Part shown: positions 11,421 through 19,181 of the stretch, piece after piece
Layout: the number at the start of each line of letters is the position of its first letter
Numbering within the stretch: the first letter of the stretch is position 1
Source of the DNA: Catalinimonas alkaloidigena
Lineage (GTDB): Bacteria; Bacteroidota; Bacteroidia; Cytophagales; Flexibacteraceae
Length of the DNA: 64,000 nt
NCBI RefSeq assembly: GCF_900100765.1
Contig: NZ_FNFO01000010.1
Location: 62,001 to 126,000, forward strand
Reading direction: 5' to 3'
Position numbers and translations under genes: made by a program
Notes under the pieces: model-generated
Seen by the model: the letters and a program-made list of their open reading frames with translations, nothing else
Told to the model about the DNA's origin: nothing
Databases searched by the model: none

Positions 11421-11978
11421 CTATTGTTGTTTTTCTACCTGATAATAGTTCAGCTCGACCGGGGTGTTACGTCCGAAGATCTTCACCATCACGTTCAGCT
11501 TCTTCCGTTCTTCAAAAACCTCCTCTACGGTACCCGAGAAACCGTTGAACGGACCGTCCATCACTTTGATGGTCTCCCCTACAATGAACGGCGTATTCAG
11601 CTGCTCTTCTACTCCTTCGGTCTCGTCTACCTTACCCAGGATGCGGTTCACTTCCTGGGGTCGCAGCGGGACTGGCACCTTGTCGGCACCACCTTCGTTT
11701 GAACCCAAGAACCCAATAACGCCGGGGATGCTTGTGATTACGTGCGTGGTTTCACCAGAACTCAGGTCGGCCTGAATCATGATGTACCCTGGAAAAAAGC
11801 TCCGCTCTCGCACACGTTTTTTTCCATTCCGAATCTCATAGACCTTCTCGGAAGGAATCAGAATTTCAGGCACAACTTCCTCCAGGTGCTGCCGGGCGAT
11901 TTCGTTTTCCAGGTAGGTTTTTACTTTCTTTTCCTGCCCGGCAACTGCCCGTACTACATACCACTTGAGTTCCGCCAT
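11421..11978 (-). CDS. nusG: Transcription termination/antitermination protein NusG
   Basis: NusG binds the RNA polymerase clamp and links it to Rho or ribosomal protein S10. The protein has 185 residues: an N-terminal NGN domain ([20 protein letters not shown], then [16 protein letters not shown], about residues 1-110) and a C-terminal KOW domain ([20 protein letters not shown], about residues 130-185). It follows secE by 28 bp in the conserved secE-nusG-rplK order. The ATG at 11978 is the only sensible start. Certain. Confidence 0.98.
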   Translation of the reverse strand: MAELKWYVVRAVAGQEKKVKTYLENEIARQHLEEVVPEILIPSEKVYEIRNGKKRVRERSFFPGYIMIQADLSSGETTHVITSIPGVIGFLGSNEGGADKVPVPLRPQEVNRILGKVDETEGVEEQLNTPFIVGETIKVMDGPFNGFSGTVEEVFEERKKLNVMVKIFGRNTPVELNYYQVEKQQ

Positions 11979-12006
11979 TATTACTGGATAGTTTTTGATG
12001 GTTCGA

Positions 12007-12195
12007 TTACAGGTTATAAATAACCTTCATCAGATTTTCGAACACAAAATCAATTGCCCAGATGACAAGCGAAAAAATAATTGACGCTACTAACACCAGG
12101 CGCGTATCACGCTGCAAACTGTCGAACTTCGGCCACGTTACCCGGTAACGCACCTCTTCGATCGACTCCTTCACAAAATTGGTCAGTTTTTTCAC
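12007..12195 (-). CDS. secE: Preprotein translocase subunit SecE
   Basis: Small essential subunit of the SecYEG translocon, 62 residues with a single transmembrane helix, as usual for the short SecE of this phylum. An amphipathic N-terminal part (LTNFVKESIEEVRYRVTWPK) precedes the membrane helix LVLVASIIFSLVIWAIDFVF. The start is a GTG at 12195; no in-frame ATG lies upstream before the tRNA. The GTG is 20 bp after the 3' end of tRNA-Trp, so mRNA and tRNA must be separated by processing. nusG follows directly. Confidence 0.95.
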   Translation of the reverse strand: MKKLTNFVKESIEEVRYRVTWPKFDSLQRDTRLVLVASIIFSLVIWAIDFVFENLMKVIYNL

Positions 12196-12214
12196 TGTAT
12201 CACATGATTTGTGT

Positions 12215-12290
12215 TGGCACGGGAGGAGGGACTCGAACCCCCAACCAACGGTTTTGGAGACCGCTACTCTACCAATTGAGCTACACCCGT
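12215..12290 (-). tRNA. trnW: tRNA-Trp (CCA)
   Basis: Full cloverleaf on the minus strand, 73 nt plus an encoded CCA end. The anticodon loop CTCCAAA gives anticodon CCA; the D-arm GCTCAATTGGTAGAGT and TTCGAGT loop are canonical. The acceptor stem ACGGGTG/CTCCCGT contains a T-T mismatch at the sixth pair. It is the first element downstream of the promoter at 12315-12345 and is co-transcribed with secE-nusG. Confidence 0.95.
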
Positions 12291-12314
12291 ACAGCCTCCC
12301 CGAAAAAGGGACTG

Positions 12315-12345
12315 CAAAGATAGGGATTTTTGCGTTGCAAACAAA
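12315..12345 (-). promoter_or_regulatory. Bacteroidota-type promoter for tRNA-Trp-secE-nusG-rpl-rpo
   Basis: TTTG (12345-12342), 19-nt spacer, TATCTTTG (12322-12315) on the minus strand: an exact consensus match. The predicted start near 12308 leaves a leader of about 18 nt before the tRNA. The TTTG element overlaps the last bases of the tuf terminator. Confidence 0.8.
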
Positions 12346-12375
12346 AGCGTCCCCGAGGTTTTCAGGGACGCTTTT
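12343..12375 (-). terminator. Rho-independent terminator after tuf
   Basis: An 11-bp perfect stem (AAAAGCGTCCC / GGGACGCTTTT) with an 11-nt loop, followed on the minus strand by a T-rich run (TTTTGTTT). It begins 17 nt after the tuf stop codon. Confidence 0.88.
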
Positions 12376-12392
12376 GATAAGTTTTCGCTAAA

Positions 12393-13580
12393 TTATTTCA
12401 GGATCTCTGTTACCTGCCCTGCACCCACGGTCCGGCCGCCTTCGCGAATCGCGAAACGAAGACCTTTCTCCATGGCCACTGTGTTGATAAGCTTCACAGT
12501 GATTGTGATGTTGTCACCCGGCATTACCATTTCTACGCCTTCGGGCAGCATGATCTCCCCGGTAACGTCGGTGGTACGCAGGTAAAACTGCGGACGGTAT
12601 TTGTTAAAGAACGGTGTATGACGACCACCCTCCTCTTTTGACAGAACGTACACCTCGGCTTTGAACTCGCTGTGAGGCGTTACAGAACCAGGCTTACAGA
12701 TTACCATACCGCGACGAATGTCAGTCTTTTCAATACCGCGGAGCAGGAGCCCTACGTTATCGCCCGCTTCGCCACGGTCCAGAATCTTGCGGAACATCTC
12801 CACACCTGTTACAGTCGACTTCAGGTTTTCAGCACCCATACCCAGGATCTCAACCGGATCACCCGAGTTGATGACACCACGCTCGATACGACCTGTAGCA
12901 ACAGTACCACGACCTGTGATCGAGAACACGTCTTCGACCGGCATCAGGAACGGCAGATCAACCAGACGCTCGGGCAACGGAATGTAGCTATCAACGGCAT
13001 CCATCAGTTCGACTACCGTCTTCACCCATTTCTCTTCACCATTCAGAGCACCCAGGGCCGAGCCTTGGATTACCGGAATGTCGTCGCCTGGGAATTCGTA
13101 GAAGCTCAGAAGTTCACGCACTTCCATTTCTACCAGTTCCAGAAGCTCTTCATCATCGACCATGTCGACTTTGTTCATGAACACGACCAGCGCAGGTACA
13201 CCTACCTGACGTGCCAGCAGGATGTGCTCACGGGTTTGGGGCATAGGTCCATCCGTGGCGGCTACTACCAGAATAGCACCGTCCATCTGAGCGGCACCCG
13301 TTACCATGTTCTTTACATAGTCAGCGTGACCAGGGCAGTCAACGTGCGCGTAGTGACGATTTTCCGTCTGATACTCAACGTGTGAAGTATTGATGGTGAT
13401 ACCACGTTCTTTTTCTTCGGGTGCGTTATCGATCGAAGAGAAGTCGCGCATTGATGCCAAACCCTTCTCGGCAAGCACCTTCGTGATAGCCGCCGTCAGA
13501 GTTGTTTTACCGTGGTCAACGTGACCGATCGTACCAATATTAACGTGCGGCTTGGAACGATCGAAGGTTTCTTTAGCCAT
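12393..13580 (-). CDS. tuf: Translation elongation factor Tu
   Basis: EF-Tu, the GTPase that delivers aminoacyl-tRNA to the ribosome; 395 residues, starting [16 protein letters not shown]. GTPase motifs: G1 GHVDHGKT at 19-26, G3 DCPGH at 81-85, G4 NKVD at 136-139 and G5 SAL near 174, followed by the two beta-barrel domains. The C-terminus [15 protein letters not shown] is typical. It lies 252 bp downstream of tRNA-Thr in a tRNA-tuf transcript and has its own terminator, after which the secE operon starts. No second tuf copy occurs in the window. Confidence 0.99.
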   Translation of the reverse strand: MAKETFDRSKPHVNIGTIGHVDHGKTTLTAAITKVLAEKGLASMRDFSSIDNAPEEKERGITINTSHVEYQTENRHYAHVDCPGHADYVKNMVTGAAQMDGAILVVAATDGPMPQTREHILLARQVGVPALVVFMNKVDMVDDEELLELVEMEVRELLSFYEFPGDDIPVIQGSALGALNGEEKWVKTVVELMDAVDSYIPLPERLVDLPFLMPVEDVFSITGRGTVATGRIERGVINSGDPVEILGMGAENLKSTVTGVEMFRKILDRGEAGDNVGLLLRGIEKTDIRRGMVICKPGSVTPHSEFKAEVYVLSKEEGGRHTPFFNKYRPQFYLRTTDVTGEIMLPEGVEMVMPGDNITITVKLINTVAMEKGLRFAIREGGRTVGAGQVTEILK

Positions 13581-13832
13581 GTCTGAAAACTATGGTTAGG
13601 TTATTAAATTGAAAATTGTACTTGTGATAATTTACGCGTATGCCTTAAGCTCTACGAACTCAACATAGCGCGGAAGGACAGGCCTTCATTTTGTATGTAC
13701 CAATAGCAGCCTTGCACACAAAGCTGCTGAACGGAAACATCGTAAGTCAATCGCTAGAAGTTCTTCGCCCTGCTCCATTCCTCGTCTCTTCTACCGAATA
13801 GCGCTTTGCCGAAACAATAACTCGCGCTGTTG

Positions 13833-13904
13833 AGCCAACGATGGGATTTGAACCCACGACCCCTTCCTTACCAAGGAAGTACTCTACCACTGAGCTACGT
13901 CGGC
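13833..13904 (-). tRNA. trnT: tRNA-Thr (GGT)
   Basis: A 72-nt cloverleaf on the minus strand: acceptor GCCGACG/CGTTGGC, D-arm GCTCAGTGGTAGAGT, anticodon loop CTTGGTAA with GGT, T-arm GTGGGTTCAAATCCCAT. CCA is not encoded. It is the last tRNA of the cluster before tuf. Confidence 0.95.
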
Positions 13905-13928
13905 AGCTTCCCCTAAAGGGAAAAAAAG

Positions 13929-14019
13929 AGCGGTAGACGAGGCTCGAACGGCACGGGCCGCCCCGCCGCGACCTACAGCCTGAAAGGCTGTCGCTCTGAT
14001 TGCTATCTAACCAGCCGCT
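13929..14019 (-). pseudogene. Decayed tRNA copy (tRNA-Gly-derived) with an insertion
   Basis: About 90 nt on the minus strand that matches the neighbouring tRNA-Gly from AGAGCGACAGCCTT through the T-loop to the 3' acceptor (GTTCGAGCCTCGTC), but is disrupted. The 5' half and D-arm are rearranged, only five acceptor pairs remain, and a 16-nt GC-rich block (about 13950-13966) is inserted in the T-stem, destroying it. The anticodon loop is CTTTCAG (TTC, Glu-type) instead of the glycine TCC. It looks like a tandem duplicate that has decayed; no normal cloverleaf can be drawn. Confidence 0.7.
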
Positions 14020-14043
14020 TCTCGACTGAAGAGATAATAAAAG

Positions 14044-14116
14044 AGCGGGAGACGAGGCTCGAACCCGCGACCTACAGCTTGGAAGGCTGTCGCTCTACCA
14101 ACTGAGCTACTCCCGC
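14044..14116 (-). tRNA. trnG: tRNA-Gly (TCC)
   Basis: A 73-nt cloverleaf on the minus strand with perfect acceptor stem GCGGGAG/CTCCCGC, D-arm GCTCAGTTGGTAGAGC, anticodon loop CTTCCAA (TCC) and T-loop TTCGAGC. CCA is not encoded. It lies between tRNA-Tyr and the decayed copy. Confidence 0.95.
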
Positions 14117-14176
14117 TTGCATTTCGCTCTCTACAGTCAACCCTCGCTTTCCAACAAAACAACGAGCGAAATAAGG

Positions 14177-14259
14177 TGGGGAGAGAAGGATTCGAACCTT
14201 CGAAGTCATAAGACAGCAGATTTACAGTCTGCCCCAGTTGGCCACTTTGGTATCTCCCC
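14177..14259 (-). tRNA. trnY: tRNA-Tyr (GTA)
   Basis: Class II tRNA of 83 nt on the minus strand: acceptor GGGGAGA/TCTCCCC, anticodon loop CTGTAAA with GTA, a long variable arm around CTGTCTTATGACTTCG, and T-loop TTCGAAT. It is first in the tRNA-tuf cluster, about 65 nt downstream of the predicted transcription start. Confidence 0.95.
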
Positions 14260-14330
14260 AACTGAACTTGTTTAGCGCAAAAATCGGCCCTGTAAGCCGA
14301 TTCGTGATAAGCGCTTTTTCAAAAGAGATG

Positions 14331-14361
14331 CAAAAGTATGAGCATTTCTGGGATTATCAAA
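14331..14361 (-). promoter_or_regulatory. Bacteroidota-type promoter for the tRNA-Tyr-Gly-Thr-tuf transcript
   Basis: TTTG (14361-14358), 19-nt spacer, TACTTTTG (14338-14331) on the minus strand; an exact consensus match. Predicted start near 14325. No comparable promoter was found between tRNA-Thr and tuf, so tuf is probably read from here. Confidence 0.8.
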
Positions 14362-14445
14362 TCCCTGTTGCAAAAAAATAGATTCTTCTTTCAACACTCC
14401 GTATGGCAAGCAAAAGGCTCCTCCTTCCGGGAAGCCGCCGAAAGA

Positions 14446-17019
14446 TTAGGGCATAAATTCGTACAACCGCTTCAGGCGTTCACTGGCTTCTTCCTCTTTG
14501 ATCTGTCGCCGCAACGGCGCAACTGCATCGGAGGTTTCTACCAACAGGCCCAACGCTTGGTAAGACGACAGGCGCACGTACTCGTTAGCATCGGCGCGTG
14601 CCAATGAAGCCAGCAGATCGATCCCTTCTTGTTGAAGCGTAGTATCGGGTACGTTCATCAGGTATTGCCCCAAGTACTGAGCCAATAGGTAACGCATTTG
14701 TGCAGGCCGGGTAGCCAGTTGTTTCTGGAACCAAGTAAAATTCTCCGGTTGAGCTTCCTGCGCGTAATAGTCGGCCAGAAAGTTGACGATGTGCTCATTG
14801 TCCTCTTTCTGAAAAGGCTGTACTACCTGTACTACGTCGGACGCCCCACTTTCTACGTAAGCGGTCAGCGCAGCGGCAATCACCATGTAGGAGCGGTCTT
14901 GCAGGGCTTCGCGGAAAAGCGACTGATCCGCAGGGTTCTCGAACGAAGCGAGGGTTTCCAGCGCCGTGGCTCTTACCGACGAAACGGTGTCGTCTAGCGC
15001 TAGCTGGCGGATGGTGGGCCGGATCGCGGCAAAGCTGGCTTCGTCTACGTTACTGAAGTAATTTAGCGCTTGTTCGCGCAGTGCCCAGAACGGATCGTGC
15101 AGGGCCCGCTCCATCATATCTGCAATCTGCGGGCGGTTGGTCCCTGACTGAAGCTGGTCCAGCGCTTCGTAGCGCGGCTCAAACTTGTCGCTGTGCAGGT
15201 ACTGAAAGATCAACTCATCCGTCGTCTTCTGATGCTCTACCGTGCCCAACAGCTGCTGTTCGGCATCGAACAACACCAGATTCGGAGCCGAGGGTAGCCG
15301 GAACGTAAATTCCTGATAGCTTTTCTCGATCTCAATCGGTAGCTCTAACGGCTGATCGCCCATCCACACCTCCAAAGCAAGCGGAAGGCGGAACACCGGC
15401 GATTGGGTGGTGTCCTGTTCCTGCCAGACCTTCACGCGCAGCGAATCGCCCGAAAAGGTGTGCTGCACACGCAACTGCGGATGCCCGGGTTGCAGAAACC
15501 ACTGGTTGAAGAACCAATTGAGGTCTTGGCCGGTCACCTCTTCGAACACCAACCGCAGGTTGTTGATTTCGACGGACTGGAACTGATAACGGGTAAGGTA
15601 AGTGCGCAGGGACTCAAAGAAAGCTTCGTCGCCCACGTACTTGCGCAGCATGTGAATGACCCGGCCCGCTTTGGCGTACGAGTGCGAATCGAACATATCT
15701 TCGCGGTCGGCATAATGGTACCGGATGATGGGCACCTGCTTGGTTTGCGCCTCGGATAGGTACTGCATCTTCTCGCTCAGTCCGCTGTAGTCGGCGGCGT
15801 CGCGTCCGTGCTCGTGCTCGGCCCATAGGTACTCCGAATAGTTGGCAAACCCTTCGTTCAGCGCTAGGTTCGACCACGATTCGCACGTGACCAGATCGCC
15901 GAACCACTGGTGAAACAACTCGTGGGCGACGATAAAATCCCAGTCGGTGTCGAGCGTTTCACGCGTGGTAAGCTGGAGATCGTCCATAAATACCGAGGCC
16001 GACGTGTTTTCCATCGCGCCCGACACGTACTCCCGTACGACCACCTGCGCATACTTCGCCCACGGATAGTCGACGCCCAGCTTTTGCGAGAAAAACTCCA
16101 TCATGGCAGGCGTATCGCCAAACACGGCCTTGGCATGCGCGGCATACTTCGGCTCTACGTAATAGTTGACATCCAGATCGCGCCACTCGTCTTCTACCAC
16201 GGCAAACTCCCCGACCGCCATCATAAACAAGTAAGGCGCATGGGGCAACTCCTGCGACCAATAGTCGGTGCGGGTGCCGTCGGCATTCGATTGGGAATAG
16301 ATGAGCGACCCATTCGAGAGCGTCTTGAAACGGTCGTCGACAGTGATGTACATCTCCTGCGTGCACCGCTCGTTCGGCTGGTCGATGGTCGGGAACCAGC
16401 AACGGCTTCCCTGGGTCTCGCCCTGGGTCCAGATTTGCTGCGGCTTGTCCGGGTCGGTCCCCAGCGGATTGATAAAATAGAGGCCTTTGTCGGAGGTGAT
16501 GGCCGCGCTTCCGCCTTCGGGCAGTTCGTTGGGCTTCGCGGTATAGACGATCATCACCTGAAAGGTGTCGGTTCGGGCATACGAGCGCTCCAGCTGAATC
16601 GTGATTTTTTCGCCGTCGTAGTCGTAGGTAAGCGGCCGCTCGCTGGTGTCGGTAATGAGTTGCACGGAATGCAGATCGAAGCCGCGTGCATCGAGCGCCA
16701 GTGTGCTTTGCGGATAGAACCAGGGCGAAAGGGTCAGCTCGGCTTCGCCATGCAGGTACTGCTTCGCCCAATCGAAACTGACCTCCAGACGCGTATGAAT
16801 CAGGTCAAATGTCCGGGGCTCTTCGGCACGGTACGGGTAAACCGGCTCGGCCGGGCGGGGCGGCACGGCAACTTCTTCCACCGAATCTTCGATGATGCCG
16901 AGATCGGCCACGGCGGTGGTATCGGGCGCGGGGGGCGCTGTCACCGTAGTTTTCTTGAACGATGAACAGGCACTGGACACAACCAGCAGCAACAGGAAAA
17001 CGCGAACCGTTTTAGTCAT
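14446..17019 (-). CDS. M1 family metalloaminopeptidase, lipoprotein
   Basis: Zinc aminopeptidase of the M1 (PepN/LTA4 hydrolase) family, likely anchored in the envelope and trimming N-terminal residues from peptides. The ATG at 17019 is preferred because it gives a lipoprotein signal peptide with lipobox VSSAC (Cys18); an in-frame ATG at 17049 would bury it. The 857-residue protein has the substrate-binding motif GAMEN at about 334-338 and the zinc motif HELFH at 366-370 with the third ligand Glu389 in LNEGFANY. The C-terminal third contains HEAT-like repeats, as in M1 enzymes with a helical C-domain. It is divergent from the biotin carrier gene and stands alone. Confidence 0.93.
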   Translation of the reverse strand: MTKTVRVFLLLLVVSSACSSFKKTTVTAPPAPDTTAVADLGIIEDSVEEVAVPPRPAEPVYPYRAEEPRTFDLIHTRLEVSFDWAKQYLHGEAELTLSPWFYPQSTLALDARGFDLHSVQLITDTSERPLTYDYDGEKITIQLERSYARTDTFQVMIVYTAKPNELPEGGSAAITSDKGLYFINPLGTDPDKPQQIWTQGETQGSRCWFPTIDQPNERCTQEMYITVDDRFKTLSNGSLIYSQSNADGTRTDYWSQELPHAPYLFMMAVGEFAVVEDEWRDLDVNYYVEPKYAAHAKAVFGDTPAMMEFFSQKLGVDYPWAKYAQVVVREYVSGAMENTSASVFMDDLQLTTRETLDTDWDFIVAHELFHQWFGDLVTCESWSNLALNEGFANYSEYLWAEHEHGRDAADYSGLSEKMQYLSEAQTKQVPIIRYHYADREDMFDSHSYAKAGRVIHMLRKYVGDEAFFESLRTYLTRYQFQSVEINNLRLVFEEVTGQDLNWFFNQWFLQPGHPQLRVQHTFSGDSLRVKVWQEQDTTQSPVFRLPLALEVWMGDQPLELPIEIEKSYQEFTFRLPSAPNLVLFDAEQQLLGTVEHQKTTDELIFQYLHSDKFEPRYEALDQLQSGTNRPQIADMMERALHDPFWALREQALNYFSNVDEASFAAIRPTIRQLALDDTVSSVRATALETLASFENPADQSLFREALQDRSYMVIAAALTAYVESGASDVVQVVQPFQKEDNEHIVNFLADYYAQEAQPENFTWFQKQLATRPAQMRYLLAQYLGQYLMNVPDTTLQQEGIDLLASLARADANEYVRLSSYQALGLLVETSDAVAPLRRQIKEEEASERLKRLYEFMP

Positions 17020-17126
17020 TCGAAAATAAGTGTCTACTTTGCTACGCATGTAAAGTCAGGAGTTACCGTTTTCTGCGCTTTTCTCGGCCGCCGGTCCCTC
17101 CCCGTTAACGTTAAGGTAAGCTAATA

Positions 17127-17627
17127 ATGTACGAAGTTACCGTAAATCAGCATTCTAAGTTTAAAATCCAGCCGGACGGAACCGACGCCACTGCCCCCGA
17201 AGCAACGGCTTCGCCAGACATCACGGCGCTGGGCGAAGGCCGTTTCCATGTGCTCTACCAGCACCGCTCCTACCAGGTTGAAGTGGTACAGCGCAGCGCG
17301 GCCGACAAAACGTTTCAGATCCGGGTCAACGGTCGCCTGTACGAAACACAGGTACAGGACGAACTGGACCAACTCCTGGCCAGCATGGGATTGCAAAAAG
17401 GGGCCAGCGCGCAACTGAGCGAAATCAAAGCGCCCATGCCGGGCCTGATCCTGACAATCTCGGTAGAAGTGGGCCAAGCGGTCAAGAAGGGCGACCCGTT
17501 GCTCATTCTGGAAGCCATGAAGATGGAAAACGTACTCAAATCGCCGGGCGAAGGGACCATCAGCGCCCTGGCGGTGGTCCAGGGGCAAACGGTCGAGAAG
17601 AACGAAGTGCTCATCCGGTTTGCCTAA
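17127..17627 (+). CDS. Biotin carboxyl carrier-type protein
   Basis: A 166-residue protein with a C-terminal biotinyl domain (about residues 98-166) containing EAMKMEN, where Lys132 is the predicted biotinylation site. The N-terminal half (residues 35-80) resembles the small beta domain found before biotinyl domains in acyl-CoA carboxylase and decarboxylase subunits. In Bacteroidota such carriers serve acetyl/propionyl-CoA carboxylases or methylmalonyl-CoA/oxaloacetate decarboxylases, normally with carboxylase genes nearby. None is present here, so the partner enzyme is encoded elsewhere. It is followed by pyrH, which seems to have its own promoter. Family assignment is strong; the specific complex is not known. 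Confidence 0.85.
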   Translation: MYEVTVNQHSKFKIQPDGTDATAPEATASPDITALGEGRFHVLYQHRSYQVEVVQRSAADKTFQIRVNGRLYETQVQDELDQLLASMGLQKGASAQLSEIKAPMPGLILTISVEVGQAVKKGDPLLILEAMKMENVLKSPGEGTISALAVVQGQTVEKNEVLIRFA

Positions 17628-17663
17628 AGGCTCTATTCGGCGCACGCCCCTCTGGTTTTATGC

Positions 17664-17671
17664 TATATTTG
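17664..17671 (+). promoter_or_regulatory. Candidate -7 promoter element for pyrH
   Basis: TATATTTG exactly matches TANNTTTG and lies 39 bp before the pyrH ATG at 17711. There is no TTTG at the expected -33 position, so strength is uncertain. It argues against the in-frame ATG at 17660 as the pyrH start, which would lie upstream of the transcript. Confidence 0.45.
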
Positions 17672-17710
17672 CGCCACTTTCGGGTACGATCATCCCTCTT
17701 TCCTTACTGC

Positions 17711-18418
17711 ATGAAATACAAAAGAATCCTGTTAAAGCTTAGCGGCGAGTCCCTGATGGGTAAAAAACAGTACGGCATCGATCCGGCGACCCTCAGTCAG
17801 TACGCGTCCGAAATCAAGCGTGTCTCAGAAATGGGCGTCGAAATTGCCATCGTCATCGGCGGCGGCAACATTTTCCGGGGAGTCGACTCCGAAGGCACGG
17901 GCATCGACCGGGTGCAGGGCGACTACATGGGCATGCTGGCTACGCTGATCAACGCCATGGCCCTGCAAAGCGCCCTCGAAAACGCCGGCCTGATTACCCG
18001 CCTCATGTCGGGCATCAAAGTAGAGCAGGTTTGCGAACCGTTCATCCGCCGCAGAGCCGTACGTCACTTGGAGAAAAGACGCATCGTCATCTTCGGTGCG
18101 GGCATCGGTAACCCGTATTTCACCACCGACTCTACGGCCAGCCTGCGCGCCGTGGAAATCGAAGCCGATGTAGTTTTGAAAGGCACCCGGGTCGACGGCA
18201 TCTACACAGCCGATCCCGAGAAAGATCCGGCCGCTACGCGCTACCGCAGCATCTCTTTTCAGGAGGTTTACGAAAAACGACTCAATATCATGGATATGAC
18301 GGCGTTTACCCTCTGCAAAGAGAACGATTTGCCCATCATCGTATTCGATTTTAACAAGCCCGGCAACCTGCACCGGATCGTGGAAGGCGAAGATGTCGGC
18401 ACCCTTGTTACCATGTAA
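17711..18418 (+). CDS. pyrH: Uridylate (UMP) kinase
   Basis: UMP kinase of the bacterial amino-acid-kinase fold, converting UMP to UDP in pyrimidine nucleotide synthesis. The 235-residue protein starts [19 protein letters not shown] at the ATG at 17711. The glycine-rich loop [10 protein letters not shown], the DYMGMLAT segment and the C-terminal [18 protein letters not shown] are family hallmarks. frr follows 41 bp downstream, the widely conserved pyrH-frr pairing. An upstream in-frame ATG at 17660 is rejected because it precedes the conserved N-terminus and the candidate promoter element. Confidence 0.97.
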   Translation: MKYKRILLKLSGESLMGKKQYGIDPATLSQYASEIKRVSEMGVEIAIVIGGGNIFRGVDSEGTGIDRVQGDYMGMLATLINAMALQSALENAGLITRLMSGIKVEQVCEPFIRRRAVRHLEKRRIVIFGAGIGNPYFTTDSTASLRAVEIEADVVLKGTRVDGIYTADPEKDPAATRYRSISFQEVYEKRLNIMDMTAFTLCKENDLPIIVFDFNKPGNLHRIVEGEDVGTLVTM

Positions 18419-18459
18419 CCGTATTCTATTCGCATACACCCAATTCTTATATAACTTTC

Positions 18460-19020
18460 ATGGAAGAGATAGATTTATACCTGGAGGAAGCCCAGGAACT
18501 GATGGAAAAGGCCGTATTGCACACGCGCCAGGAATTGTCCAAAGTCAGAGCCGGCAAGGCCATGCCCAACATGTTAGACGACATCCGTGTCGATTATTAC
18601 GGCGCGCCTACGCCGCTCAACCAGGTTTCTTCCGTTACGACACCCGATGCCCGCACGTTGGCCATCAAGCCGTTCGATAAAAATACGCTGGGGCTGATCG
18701 TCAACGCCATTCGCAACAGCGACCTGGGGCTGAACCCCATTAACGATGGCGACCTTGTGCGGATCAACATCCCGCCGCTGACGGAAGAGCGCCGCCGCGA
18801 TCTGCTCCGCCAGGTTAAAAACGACATCGAAAACGGGAAAATCTCGATCCGTTCCATTCGGAAAGACACCAACGACTCCCTGAGAAAATTGCAGAAAGAG
18901 GGTGCTCCGGAAGATGCCGTAAAGCGCGGTGAAGATCGCGTGCAACAGCTAACGGACAAGTACGTGAGCACCATCGACGAGGTGTACGCACAGAAAGAAA
19001 AAGAAATCATGACGGTTTGA
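18460..19020 (+). CDS. frr: Ribosome recycling factor
   Basis: Ribosome recycling factor, which with EF-G splits post-termination ribosomes. It has 186 residues, the normal length, and starts MEEIDLYLEEAQELMEKAV. Family motifs include LSKVRAGKAMPNMLDDIRVD, YYGAPTPLNQV, the IPPLTEERRRDL segment and the C-terminal helix of the three-helix bundle (QLTDKYVSTIDEVYAQKEKE). It is transcribed with pyrH and followed by a strong terminator. Certain. Confidence 0.98.
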   Translation: MEEIDLYLEEAQELMEKAVLHTRQELSKVRAGKAMPNMLDDIRVDYYGAPTPLNQVSSVTTPDARTLAIKPFDKNTLGLIVNAIRNSDLGLNPINDGDLVRINIPPLTEERRRDLLRQVKNDIENGKISIRSIRKDTNDSLRKLQKEGAPEDAVKRGEDRVQQLTDKYVSTIDEVYAQKEKEIMTV

Positions 19021-19046
19021 GAAAACGGTCTTCGGTTCCGTATCAG

Positions 19047-19074
19047 AAAAGCCTCGCCCGTCGAGGCTTTTTTT
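19047..19074 (+). terminator. Rho-independent terminator after frr
   Basis: AAAAGCCTCG pairs with CGAGGCTTTT around a 5-nt loop and is followed by further Ts. It begins 27 nt after the frr stop. Confidence 0.88.
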
Positions 19075-19131
19075 GTGCCGGGTGCGCCGCCGGTACCCCG
19101 CCCCTCCTCTCCGCAGGTCTTCTGAAAATAG

Positions 19132-19139
19132 TACCTTTG
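19132..19139 (+). promoter_or_regulatory. Candidate -7 promoter element for valS
   Basis: TACCTTTG matches TANNTTTG, 43 bp before the valS ATG and downstream of the frr terminator. No TTTG lies at the -33 position, so the call rests on one element and its position. Confidence 0.4.
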
Positions 19140-19181
19140 CGGTCCTGTTATACGTGATTTTTCATTATTCCCGCGAATTCA

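Noticed and set aside
13929-14019. A functional class II tRNA-Glu or tRNA with long variable arm
   Set aside because: The T-stem cannot pair around the T-loop, only five acceptor pairs remain, and the 3' half is a copy of tRNA-Gly.
14007-14261. An 84-codon minus-strand frame across the tRNA cluster
   Set aside because: It covers tRNA-Gly, tRNA-Tyr and part of the decayed tRNA; not a protein gene.
17660-17710. N-terminal extension of pyrH from the ATG at 17660
   Set aside because: It lies upstream of the candidate promoter element at 17664-17671 and before the conserved N-terminus.
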